Positions 52,054 to 60,286 of a stretch of 64,000 nucleotides of DNA are shown piece by piece. The stretch comes from Brevibacterium zhoupengii. Lineage in GTDB: Bacteria; Actinomycetota; Actinomycetes; Actinomycetales; Brevibacteriaceae. The position numbers and the translations under genes are program-made. The stretch's first letter is position 1. Each line of letters starts with the position of its first letter. The notes under the pieces are model-generated. The model saw nothing but the letters and a program-made list of their open reading frames with translations. It did not search any database and had not been told where the DNA came from. Location of the stretch: the NCBI RefSeq assembly GCF_021117425.1, contig NZ_CP088298.1:2914001-2978000 (forward strand), written 5' to 3'.

Positions 52054-54201
52054 TCAGCTCGCCTCGATGAAGTGGGCCGACTCTGCGGGAAGAACCCTGT
52101 TGATGAAGGTTCGCAATGCTGGCAGCGCACTCAGATCGGGGTCGACGGAGATGATCTTCTCCGCGATGCCCCTCGCCTCTTCGACGATCGGCGCATCGCG
52201 CAGGATGGACAGGTGCCGCAGCGAGGATCCGCCCCACTGCGAGGCTCCGAGCACATCGCCTTCTCCTCGCGTGCCCAGATCGTACTCGGCCAGGGCGAAG
52301 CCGTCGAGGGTGCCTGCCACCTCAGCCAGTCGTTCGAAGCTCTCATCGACTTCAGGCACCTCGGTGAGTAGGAAGCACATGGCCGCACTGCCGTCGCGTC
52401 CGACGCGCCCGCGCAGCTGATGGAGCTGAGCGACGCCGAAGCGTTCGGCTTCGAAGATGACCATCATGGTTGCCCGGGGGACGTCGACTCCCACCTCGAC
52501 GACGGTGGTGGAGACCAGGATGTCGGTCTCGGCGGAGACGAACGCCGCCATCGTCCGGTCCTTCTCCGCCGGAGACATCCGACCGTGAAGAAGCGCAATC
52601 GAACGTGAACGGAGCTGATCGGAGTTCTGCAGAAAGTCCCTCAGCTCCTCAATTCCCTTTCTGGCACCGATCACATCGCCCGTTTCGGGATCTTCGATAT
52701 CGGAGGCCTCGATGCGCGGGAAGACTACGAAGGTGCCTCGCCCATTCTCGGCCGCCTCGTCGATGAGCTGGAGGACGCGGCCCAACCAGTTGGGATGGTC
52801 GCCCAGGGAGACAGCGTGGGTGGTGATGTCCTTGGTGCCGGCAGGCATCTCGTCGAGGGTGGAGACATCGAGGTCGGCGAAGACCGTCATCGCCACGGTT
52901 CGTGGAATCGGGGTCGCGGACATCACGAGGGTGTGCGGGACCTTGAGCCCGGCCTTCGCGCGCAGTGCTTCACGCTGTTCGACGCCGAAGCGATGCTGCT
53001 CGTCGACAACGATGAGACCCAGTGTGTCGAACATCGTCGTATCCGACATCAGGGCATGCGTGCCCACGACGATGTCGATCTGGCCGGTGGCGAGGTCGAG
53101 TGCCAGCTGTTTGCGTTCCCGGGCCGGCATCGACCCCGTCAGCAACGCCACTCGCACCTGGTCGTCGCTCGACAGCAGTGGGCTCAGCGCCATCTGTTCG
53201 CCGAGGAGGGTCTCGATGGAGCGGAAATGCTGAGTGGCGAGCACTTCGGTGGGAGCAAGCATCGCGGCCTGGGCTCCCGAGTCGACGGCCGTGAGCATTG
53301 CCCGCAGCGCCACGACGGTCTTACCGGAGCCGACGTCTCCGTGGAGCAGGCGATGCATCGCCGTCTTCCGGCCCATGTCTGCCTCGATCTCCTCACCGAC
53401 CCGCAGCTGCGAGGCTGTGAGGTAGAAGGGCAGACTGTTGTCAAATCGCTCACTTCTGGCTCCGACGTTGAGCAGAGGGGTGGCCTCGAGCTTTTCGTAG
53501 TCGGCCTTGCGGGAGACGAATTCAGCCTGCAGCGCCAGCGCCTCTTCCCATTTCCAGCGCAGCTTGGCCTTCTCGGTCGCTGCGGCTGACCGGGGCCGAT
53601 GCATGTCATTGAGCGCGGTGCGCAGGTCAGGCAGGTCGAGGTTCTCGCGCATGGCGCTCGGCAGCGGGTCCTCGAATTCCTCGGGGTCGGCGACATCGAG
53701 GAGAACCTTGATGGCCTTCCACAGTCGCGTCTGCGCGATGCCTTTGACCCGTGAGTAGACGGGGAACGGGGAGTTGAGGTCTTCCGGGGTCCACTTCTCG
53801 TCGTGTTCGTCCCGGTTGAGCCAGGTCGGTGAGTTCAGGGTCAGCTGCCCGCGGTACTCCTCGACCTTCCCGGCGAAGACGACAGTGAGCCCTGGCACCA
53901 GCTGGGCGTCCAGCCAACGCTGGTTGAAGAAGGCGATCTTCATCGACTGCTGTCCGTCGTGGACGATCACATCGGTGATGGTGCCGCGGCGTCTCTGCAT
54001 GCGGCGGGTGTCCACGGAGATGACCTCCGCCTGCAGGATCGCGGTCTCGCCGAGCGGGAGACCGCCCAGCGGCGTCTTCTCGCCGGGTACGAGGAATCTG
54101 CGTGGGAAGAAGCGGAACAGATCCGCCACCGAGGTGATTCCGCGCTTCTTCAGTGCACCGCGGTCTCGGGCGGTGAAGTAGTCCTCAAGGCGGGCGCTCA
54201 T
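52054..54201 (-). CDS. recG: ATP-dependent DNA helicase RecG
   Basis: A 715-residue helicase that regresses stalled replication forks. N-terminal wedge (OB fold, about 30-150), then Walker A GDVGSGKTVV, DEQH box (VVDEQHRFGVEQR), motif SATPIPRT and HGRMSPAEKD to STTVVEVGVDVPRAT and QLRGRVGRDG. All helicase motifs are intact. ATG 54201 overlaps the DAK2-gene stop (ATGA). Confidence 0.97.
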   Translation of the reverse strand: MSARLEDYFTARDRGALKKRGITSVADLFRFFPRRFLVPGEKTPLGGLPLGETAILQAEVISVDTRRMQRRRGTITDVIVHDGQQSMKIAFFNQRWLDAQLVPGLTVVFAGKVEEYRGQLTLNSPTWLNRDEHDEKWTPEDLNSPFPVYSRVKGIAQTRLWKAIKVLLDVADPEEFEDPLPSAMRENLDLPDLRTALNDMHRPRSAAATEKAKLRWKWEEALALQAEFVSRKADYEKLEATPLLNVGARSERFDNSLPFYLTASQLRVGEEIEADMGRKTAMHRLLHGDVGSGKTVVALRAMLTAVDSGAQAAMLAPTEVLATQHFRSIETLLGEQMALSPLLSSDDQVRVALLTGSMPARERKQLALDLATGQIDIVVGTHALMSDTTMFDTLGLIVVDEQHRFGVEQREALRAKAGLKVPHTLVMSATPIPRTVAMTVFADLDVSTLDEMPAGTKDITTHAVSLGDHPNWLGRVLQLIDEAAENGRGTFVVFPRIEASDIEDPETGDVIGARKGIEELRDFLQNSDQLRSRSIALLHGRMSPAEKDRTMAAFVSAETDILVSTTVVEVGVDVPRATMMVIFEAERFGVAQLHQLRGRVGRDGSAAMCFLLTEVPEVDESFERLAEVAGTLDGFALAEYDLGTRGEGDVLGASQWGGSSLRHLSILRDAPIVEEARGIAEKIISVDPDLSALPALRTFINRVLPAESAHFIEAS

Positions 54202-55904
54202 TCGACTCCCATGATGAGCAGTGTGGCCCGGTCCCTCGAGTCGATGTCCTGGAACCGCACTTGGGAGTGTGATTTGCGGATCCAGTCCCGCAGATGCGAG
54301 AGGACGTCGGGGGCGCAGCCGGGACCGTGGACGACGGTGAGGAGCTCTCCCCCGGCTCCCAGGAGTCGATCGGCGAGCTTCTCGACCAGGGTCGTGAGTT
54401 CGGTGCTCTGCGTCTTCACCTTCCCGTCGATGAAGACCCGGTAGAACTGTGAGGGATGAGAGAGTGGAATCCTGCGCATCCCCGCCGTTCCGGAATCGAG
54501 TCCGGTGTCGGACTCGAGTGCCGACTCTCGCCTGGAGCCGAACGTTGAGTCTGGATCCGAACCCGCTCCAGGAACATCGTCGATGACAGGCAGGGCACCT
54601 GTGGGCGGGTTGAGGGCAAGCTGTTCTGCCGAGACGATCGTGCCCACGCGGGTGCCGGCAGCGGCCTCGGTCATATCCGCGAAGATCTCCGCGGACGGGG
54701 CGAAGGGATCATAGACCGCGAGCGCCGAGAGCAGAGTGGCGACATTGCGAGAGCGGACCACCTGCCCACCGGAGACCTGTCCCAGTGCCTTCAGGACGGT
54801 CGTCGAACTGGGGACGACGATGACCTCACGTTCCTCCTCGGCGATGATGTCCCTGGTCATGGCGCGCACGTCACCGGAATCCGGTGACAGGGCACTTGCC
54901 CCGTTGAGCGCGCAGTGCATGAGAAGCCCGGTGCCGGAGACGATGGCCACCAGATGGGTCTCGCCCTCCTCCTCGTGCAGACGCAGGTCTTCCATATTCA
55001 GACGGGCGATGCCAAAGCCGGCGAGATGGTCGAGAACGGTCACGGCGGTCGCCTCATCGGCGACGTGGACGTGAACCTTGGATCCGTTGATGACGATCGA
55101 GGTCCCACCCAACTCATCGAGCGCCTCGGCGAGGGTGGAAGTCGTCTGATCGGAATCGGTGGATGTCGGGGTCGTGGCCAGGATGGCAACGATCTCGAGT
55201 TCATCGGCACTGGCCTGATGGACGATCCGTGGGGACCTGGTGACTTCGCCGAGCATCGAATCCTGCGGCGTCCTGCCGGTGACCGTGGCGTAGAGGAGAT
55301 CGAAGAGCTCCACGATCCCCGTCGAACCGGCATCGACGACTGCGGCCTCGCGGAGCACGGGCAGCTGCCCGGTGGTCTCGCGTAGTGCCGACCGGGAGCG
55401 CAGGCGCACAGCGGAGATGAGTTCGATGAGGTTCGCCCCGTCTGCGGCCTTCTCGGCCGCCTCTGTGGCCATGGCGTCGAGCACCGTGAGCATGGTGCCG
55501 TCGACTGGTCGGGCCACGGACTGCCGGGCCCTGGCGGAGGCGAGTTCGAGAGCTTCGGCCATGGCTTCGGGCGTCGCCACGGTCACCCCGTCCAGGGCAT
55601 CGGCGACTCCCTGGAGTGCGACGGCGAGGATGAGTCCGGAGTTTCCGCGAGCACCACGTCCTGCGCCCTCGGCGAGTGCGGCGACGACCTGGGGCAGCGT
55701 GACGGGCCCGGTGAGCTCTTCGACGGCCAGATAGGCGGCGCGCAGCGTGTGGTACATGTTCGTGCCGGTGTCGCCGTCGGGGACGGGGAAGACGTTGAGT
55801 TCGTCGATTTCGACGCGTTCCTTGCGCAGTCGATCAACGGCTCGCCGAGCCCACCTGGCGGCCAGACGCCCATTGAGGCCGATGGCTTGATTGGGTCCGC
55901 TCAT
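54198..55904 (-). CDS. DAK2 (DhaL)-domain protein, FakA/YloV-like
   Basis: A 568-residue protein. The N-terminal DhaL domain has the nucleotide-metal motif VFPVPDGDTGTNMYHTL and GARGNSGLIL; the C-terminal region resembles the FakA/YloV scaffold. In Firmicutes FakA phosphorylates fatty acids carried by FakB (DegV); no degV is in the window, so that role is inferred. Located between thiL and recG, a frequent actinobacterial neighbourhood. ATG 55904. Confidence 0.9.
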   Translation of the reverse strand: MSGPNQAIGLNGRLAARWARRAVDRLRKERVEIDELNVFPVPDGDTGTNMYHTLRAAYLAVEELTGPVTLPQVVAALAEGAGRGARGNSGLILAVALQGVADALDGVTVATPEAMAEALELASARARQSVARPVDGTMLTVLDAMATEAAEKAADGANLIELISAVRLRSRSALRETTGQLPVLREAAVVDAGSTGIVELFDLLYATVTGRTPQDSMLGEVTRSPRIVHQASADELEIVAILATTPTSTDSDQTTSTLAEALDELGGTSIVINGSKVHVHVADEATAVTVLDHLAGFGIARLNMEDLRLHEEEGETHLVAIVSGTGLLMHCALNGASALSPDSGDVRAMTRDIIAEEEREVIVVPSSTTVLKALGQVSGGQVVRSRNVATLLSALAVYDPFAPSAEIFADMTEAAAGTRVGTIVSAEQLALNPPTGALPVIDDVPGAGSDPDSTFGSRRESALESDTGLDSGTAGMRRIPLSHPSQFYRVFIDGKVKTQSTELTTLVEKLADRLLGAGGELLTVVHGPGCAPDVLSHLRDWIRKSHSQVRFQDIDSRDRATLLIMGVE

Positions 55905-55905
55905 G

Positions 55906-57012
55906 TCACTTCCCGAAATGGCTGAAGCCGCTCGTCGGCACCGATGCGCCGTCGAGACTGACCCCGCTGCCGTCTCTCATCTCTCCGATTCTCCGCCAGC
56001 CTACCGGAGGCGTGTCGAACTGCGCCGACGACGCGACGAAGCCGTGGTCCTCTCCCCCGTTGAGCACCCAGTGCAGCGCCAACTCCTCGGCCTTGTCGGT
56101 ACTTCCGGCCGCTTCGGTACCGGAGCTCCTGCCCACCAGGTGCCAGGCTGCCGGCAGCAACGGGTCGATGAGCTCCTGGAGTGCGGCTCGGTCGATGCAG
56201 GCGTGGACTCCCGAGGCTGCCGCGACCCGCCCCAGGTCCGTACTCAGCCCATCGGAGACATCGATCATCGCCGAGGCTGCCCTCATCTCAAGGACGGCCG
56301 CATAGTCCGGCTGTGGGGCCAGTTGGGTATTGATGAGTACGGTGAGGCTGGTTCCCGTATGAGAATCAACTGGGTCGACACCAGTGCTCGGGTCGACCCC
56401 AGTGCTCGGGTCGACACCAGTGCTCGGGTCGACACCGGCGAAGAGGAGATCCAGTCCGGCGGCCGCGCGACCGATGGTCCCGGCCAGGTAGATTCCGTCC
56501 CCCGGTTGCGCCCCCGCACGGGTGATCGCTGCACCCTGGTTTCCTGCAGGCGAGGCCCCAGAACCTCCGACGGCGCCCAGGGCAGTGATCGCGATGACGA
56601 TGAGACCCGATGAGGACAGGTCTCCGCCGATGATCGGGATCTCGCAGCCCAGTTCCTCCCCCGCACGAGCCGCCTCGGCGACGATGCCCGAGAAGAGAGC
56701 CTCGAGATCCTCGATCTCGGTCGAATTCGGCACGGCCAGCGACACGAGCAACCCGTGCGGCTTCGCACCCATGACGCACACATCGGAGAGGTTCTGTGCT
56801 GCGGCTTTGACGCCGAGGCGGTGCCAGTCGAGCCAGGTGCGGGTGAAGTCCTCATTCTCCACGAGCATGTCGGCCGTCGACACCAAGTTGCCGTCCACGG
56901 CGGTCACGGCGGCATCGTCCCCGGGTCCGATGATCACCTGCGAACCGCTGCGATTGTGAGAGAGGATACGTTCGAGCACGTGTGATTCGCCAAGTTCGGA
57001 CAGTCGGGTCAT
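55906..57012 (-). CDS. thiL: Thiamine-monophosphate kinase
   Basis: A 368-residue kinase making thiamine diphosphate. It has LGESHVLERIL, IGPGDDAAV, STADMLVENEDFT, GDLSSSG and AMIDVSDGLSTDLGRVAAASGV. A tandem repeat of GVDPST units (three full copies, 18-base period at 56372-56437) is inserted in the linker between the two domains. Length exceeds the usual 320-330 because of this insert. ATG 57012. It starts the thiL-DAK2-recG unit. Confidence 0.94.
   Translation of the reverse strand: MTRLSELGESHVLERILSHNRSGSQVIIGPGDDAAVTAVDGNLVSTADMLVENEDFTRTWLDWHRLGVKAAAQNLSDVCVMGAKPHGLLVSLAVPNSTEIEDLEALFSGIVAEAARAGEELGCEIPIIGGDLSSSGLIVIAITALGAVGGSGASPAGNQGAAITRAGAQPGDGIYLAGTIGRAAAGLDLLFAGVDPSTGVDPSTGVDPSTGVDPVDSHTGTSLTVLINTQLAPQPDYAAVLEMRAASAMIDVSDGLSTDLGRVAAASGVHACIDRAALQELIDPLLPAAWHLVGRSSGTEAAGSTDKAEELALHWVLNGGEDHGFVASSAQFDTPPVGWRRIGEMRDGSGVSLDGASVPTSGFSHFGK
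56372..56437. repeat. 18-base tandem repeat inside thiL
   Basis: gggtcgacaccagtgctc and close variants repeat with an 18-base period about three and a half times, coding GVDPST on the minus strand. It keeps frame and lies in a linker. Confidence 0.85.
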
Positions 57013-57044
57013 GACTCCAGGTTATCGGGAGATACGGTAGTTGT

Positions 57045-57563
57045 ATGAGATCTCGTCGCCTCCGCCCGTCGCTTCGAACGTCGCCTCGGAAGACGCGCAC
57101 CTTCGCCCTCGCCGCCGTTGCCACAGTGTTGGCCGGTGTGAGCCTGGCAGGGTGTGAGCGAACCGTCGTCGTTGAGCCCGCGCAGGACGCACAGAATCCC
57201 AAATGCGCCGACATCATGCTGCGCATGCCCGATGAGATCGCCGGCCAGAAATCACGCACGACGTCCTCCCAGGGCACGAAGGCGTGGGGAGATCCCAACA
57301 TTGCAGTGGTGCGCTGCGGGGTCACCCCACCGGGGCCGACCACCGATCAGTGCGTGAGCGTGAGCAGCGTCGACTGGATTTCGAAGGCGTCAGAGGAAGA
57401 CGACACCTGGGTGTTCACCAGCTACGGTCGCACCCCGGCCGTCGAAGTCCTCGTCAACCGCAAGGCGGAATCGGGCAACAATGTGCTCGCGGCCATCTCG
57501 CCGGCGCTGACGGCCATCAAACCTGAGGCCAAGTGCGTGGGAGCCCAAGACCTCGAAGGCTGA
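57045..57563 (+). CDS. DUF3515 lipoprotein
   Basis: A 172-residue exported lipoprotein. Arg-rich start then a hydrophobic run (LAAVATVLAGVSLAGC) with lipobox SLAGC (Cys37). The DUF3515 core (CADIMLRMPDEIAGQKSR, VVRCGVTPPGPTTDQCVSV, FTSYGRTPAVEV) is typical. Function is unknown; in actinobacteria it is regularly next to ddl and thiL. Here the AbiEi-like gene is inserted between it and ddl. Confidence 0.9.
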   Translation: MRSRRLRPSLRTSPRKTRTFALAAVATVLAGVSLAGCERTVVVEPAQDAQNPKCADIMLRMPDEIAGQKSRTTSSQGTKAWGDPNIAVVRCGVTPPGPTTDQCVSVSSVDWISKASEEDDTWVFTSYGRTPAVEVLVNRKAESGNNVLAAISPALTAIKPEAKCVGAQDLEG

Positions 57564-57632
57564 TTAGTCCCCAATCCTCGTCTTCGGGCGAACCACTTAG
57601 CATCGACCGGAGACTCTATAAAGTAGTCGCTG

Positions 57633-57710
57633 GATGATAAGTAGTCCCCTCGACGAAAGCGCCCGCGGCGCATGTCCTCTCGACGAAAGTGCCCGCGACG
57701 CCAGTGAGCA
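57633..57710. repeat. Repeat copies upstream of the AbiEi-like gene
   Basis: GATGATAAGTAGTCC (57633) runs into CCTCGACGAAAGCGCCCGCG, then CTCTCGACGAAAGTGCCCGCG about 30 bases on. They share a core near CTCGACGA-AAGTGSCC with the downstream copies at 58947-59015. Confidence 0.7.
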
Positions 57711-57732
57711 GCGATCGAGAATAGTGCAGTCG

Positions 57733-57746
57733 TTAAATGCATTTAA
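57733..57746. promoter_or_regulatory. Perfect 14-base palindrome upstream of the AbiEi-like gene
   Basis: TTAAATGCATTTAA is self-complementary and lies in an AT-rich pocket, 56 bases before the ATG at 57802. A -10-like CATAAT (57790-57795) follows with the ATG six bases after it, so the transcript may be leaderless. A likely autoregulatory operator. Confidence 0.5.
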
Positions 57747-57801
57747 TATTGTTTGATTGTTTTTGTTGCGCTTAGAGACTCTTAGGTATCATAATGGGAA
57801 A

Positions 57802-58758
57802 ATGGTCTCGGTCTTCAGATCCAAGGCACTCCATGACCTCGGATTCACTGAGGCGGACATTCGTGATGCACTCAACTGTTGCCTGCGACGGATTCGTCGC
57901 GGCCACTTCGTTTTGAGTTCGCCCTGCAGCAAGACTGACCATAAGCCGCTCCAACTTCTGCACAATGCCACTGCCACGGAGTACCCGCGACGTTATGGAG
58001 ACATCCGCGACAACTCGGAGTGGCTCAGGGTGCTGATCCGCTCTTATGCTGACGAGCTTCCGTCAGGGGCCGTCTTTTCTCACGTGTCCGCGGCACTCAT
58101 ACATGGTCTGGACCCGCCATTTCCGGCAACCGATGCAGCCGAGGTGGTTAGGCCCGGATTTCACCGAGCGAAGAAGACGCTGCGGACCCGTGACCGTTCG
58201 CTGAGCTCCGAAGAAATGACGCATGTGGGCGATCTGCCTGTGACAACGGTCAGCAGAACACTTGTCGACCTTGCCAAGGACTATCCGCTGGAGGTCTCAG
58301 TGCCCTTGGTCTCTGAGGCGCTGCGTCGAGGTCTCGCATCCCGCGAGTCACTGCACAGGAGCATCCGATCGGGCACACGAGGATGCAGGCGGGCTTCCCG
58401 GGCCTTCGACTTGGCCAGCCCGTCTCACGAATCATCGGGTGAGGCGCTGTGCGCAGTGAAGTTCGTTCGGTTCAGCATCAGCGGGATGATTCCTCAGGTG
58501 AATACCTACAATGACGCGGGAGCGTGGATCGCTCGCAATGACTTCCGGCATGAGAAGCATCCCGTCATCGTCGAGTTTCATGGCGTGGGAAAGTACTATC
58601 TCAACGATGCGGGCCCGGACCGCGCCAGCTCTGAGAACCATGAAAGACACATGAAGCTGCTCAACGCCGGATACCGCGTCTTCAATCTCGTATGGGCAGA
58701 TCTCTTCCGCGCGAGTGAGTTCATTAAGATCAGGGCAGCAATCGCTGACCTCGACTGA
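57802..58758 (+). CDS. AbiEi-like protein with N-terminal winged helix and C-terminal nuclease-like domain
   Basis: A 318-residue protein of the actinobacterial AbiEi/DUF559-like group. N-terminal wHTH (FRSKALHDLGFTEADIRDAL then RIRRGHFVL). The middle part (SHVSAALIHGLDPP, PVTTVSRTLVDLAKDY) is typical of AbiEi antitoxin-like proteins. The C-terminus has a D-E-K pattern (RNDFRHEK, IVEFHGVGKYY) and ENHERHMKLLNAGYRVFNLVWADL, a restriction-nuclease-like fold. No AbiEii toxin gene is adjacent. ATG 57802 is chosen; an in-frame TTG at 57757 would add 15 residues. GC is lower than neighbours upstream. Confidence 0.75.
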   Translation: MVSVFRSKALHDLGFTEADIRDALNCCLRRIRRGHFVLSSPCSKTDHKPLQLLHNATATEYPRRYGDIRDNSEWLRVLIRSYADELPSGAVFSHVSAALIHGLDPPFPATDAAEVVRPGFHRAKKTLRTRDRSLSSEEMTHVGDLPVTTVSRTLVDLAKDYPLEVSVPLVSEALRRGLASRESLHRSIRSGTRGCRRASRAFDLASPSHESSGEALCAVKFVRFSISGMIPQVNTYNDAGAWIARNDFRHEKHPVIVEFHGVGKYYLNDAGPDRASSENHERHMKLLNAGYRVFNLVWADLFRASEFIKIRAAIADLD

Positions 58759-58946
58759 CAGCCGGAAGCTCATTCGGAAAGCGGCACACGGCAGTTCTGT
58801 CCGAGACCACTTCGACGTCTATGATCACACGTTGCATGTCGACGAGCCCAGGCCCATTCGGAAGCTGCAACGGCATCTTGCTGACACCTCAGCGCCCCCA
58901 AGATTGCGCCTGTGCTTGGGATCTGTGCCGGACTCGAGCAACGGCG

Positions 58947-59004
58947 GGACTACTTATCATCGAGGGGTCAGGGTATAGCGTGGCCCCTCGACGATAAGTG
59001 GTCC
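58947..59004. repeat. Long inverted repeat made of the AbiEi-flanking repeat
   Basis: Arms 58947-58967 and 58984-59004 pair over 21 positions with one A-C mismatch and one G-U; the 16-base loop is unrelated. Both arms are copies of CCCCTCGAYGATAAGTRGTCC, also present upstream at 57633. Confidence 0.8.
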
Positions 59005-59017
59005 GCTCGATGATCAA

Positions 59018-59029
59018 TTGCATATGCAA
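59018..59029. promoter_or_regulatory. Perfect 12-base palindrome
   Basis: TTGCATATGCAA is self-complementary and follows the last repeat copy directly. It resembles the upstream palindrome in its central TGCA/ATGCA elements. Role unknown. Confidence 0.35.
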
Positions 59030-59114
59030 CCTACCCGCCAGGTGGGTTCAAGGAGCTGTAGGTGTGGTCAGGAGCTGCAGAGCCTCAGCGCGCGGGACTC
59101 AACTCAAACAACCC

Positions 59115-60230
59115 TCAGTGGGTGCGGGCGTGATCGACCAGGGCGATGGTGATGAGTTCTGAAATGAGCGCCGGGTACTCGATCCCCGACTTCGACCACA
59201 TGAATGGGTACGCCGAGGTGGGGGTGAATCCCGGGAGGGTGTTGATCTCGTTGATGAGGACCTCACCGGAGTCCGTGACGAAGGTGTCGACGCGGGAGAG
59301 TCCTGTGCAGTCGAAGAGTCGGAACACCTGTGCCGAGAGTTCCTGGATCCGCGCCGTCGTGGTCTCATCGACACGGGCCGGGCAGGTCAGCTGGGCATCG
59401 GCAAGGTTGAGGTATTTGGCTTCGAAGTCATAGAACGAGTGTTCGCCGGAGACCTCGATCTCTCCGGGGAACGAGACCCGGACCTCCCGGTCGTGGACAG
59501 AGCCGAGCACAGCGCATTCGATCTCACGGCCGACGACCTGCGGTTCGACGATGACCTTCGAGTCATGTTCGAAGGCCGAACGCAGCGCCTGGTCCAGTCC
59601 TTCGGCGGATTCGACGCGGCTGACACCCATAGAGGACCCGGCCCGGGCAGGTTTGACGAACACAGGCAGCCCCAGACCGGTGATCCGATCCTGGGCCTCG
59701 GCCTGGTCGGCCTCCCACATGGTTTCGGTCACGAGCTCCCAAGGACAGGTCGGGATCCCGGCATGGGCCATCAGGGACTTCGTGTAGTGCTTGTCCATGC
59801 TCGCCGCCGAGGCGAAGACCCCGGAGCCGACGAAGGCCGTGTCGCTGAGTTCGAACAGTCCCTGCAGGGTGCCGTCCTCCCCGTACTGGCCGTGCAGGAG
59901 CGGGAAGTAGACGTCGACCGATCCGAGTTCGGTGTAGTGTCCCTCAGCGTCCCGCTGCAGCAGGGGCGAGCCCTGAGCTGAGATCGGCGGGATGATCTCG
60001 GTCCCGTTGTCGACGACCTCGGGCATATTGTCCGGGTCGAAGGCCATCGTCGACCAGTCTTCGACGATGCGCCAGACGCCGGCCTTCGTGATGCCGATCG
60101 GCAGAACGCGATAGGCGTCATCGTCGATGGCCCGGATGACCCCGGCAGCAGTGACGCAGCTGACGGCATGTTCGCTCGATCGTCCGCCGAAGAGGACTGC
60201 GACGAGTGGCCGGTGATCAGATTCAGGCAT
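59115..60230 (-). CDS. ddl: D-alanine--D-alanine ligase
   Basis: A 371-residue ATP-grasp ligase making D-Ala-D-Ala for peptidoglycan. N-terminal VLFGGRSSEHAVSCVTA, Gly-rich loop VKPARAGSSMGVSRV, and LINEINTLPGFTPTSAYPFMW with the metal and dipeptide-binding residues. Length typical. ATG 60230 is preceded by AAGGA. Follows a YbhB-like gene and gpsA. Confidence 0.97.
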   Translation of the reverse strand: MPESDHRPLVAVLFGGRSSEHAVSCVTAAGVIRAIDDDAYRVLPIGITKAGVWRIVEDWSTMAFDPDNMPEVVDNGTEIIPPISAQGSPLLQRDAEGHYTELGSVDVYFPLLHGQYGEDGTLQGLFELSDTAFVGSGVFASAASMDKHYTKSLMAHAGIPTCPWELVTETMWEADQAEAQDRITGLGLPVFVKPARAGSSMGVSRVESAEGLDQALRSAFEHDSKVIVEPQVVGREIECAVLGSVHDREVRVSFPGEIEVSGEHSFYDFEAKYLNLADAQLTCPARVDETTTARIQELSAQVFRLFDCTGLSRVDTFVTDSGEVLINEINTLPGFTPTSAYPFMWSKSGIEYPALISELITIALVDHARTH

Positions 60231-60286
60231 AGAAATCCTTGGTCGTTAGCGCGCGTGACCGTTTGTACGGACTGGAAAACTCTAGC

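Larger units (their letters stand above)
58759..59114. other. 356-base gap downstream of the AbiEi-like gene
   Basis: No gene seen. It carries a long hairpin (58947-59004), a further repeat copy, and a perfect palindrome TTGCATATGCAA (59018-59029). The first 180 bases hold nothing I can identify. Confidence 0.6.

Noticed and set aside
56372-56437. CRISPR-like array
   Set aside because: Repeats are adjacent with no unique spacers and code in frame inside thiL.
57012-57045. A thiamine-pyrophosphate riboswitch near thiL
   Set aside because: The gap between thiL and the divergent lipoprotein gene is only 32 bases, too short for a THI element.
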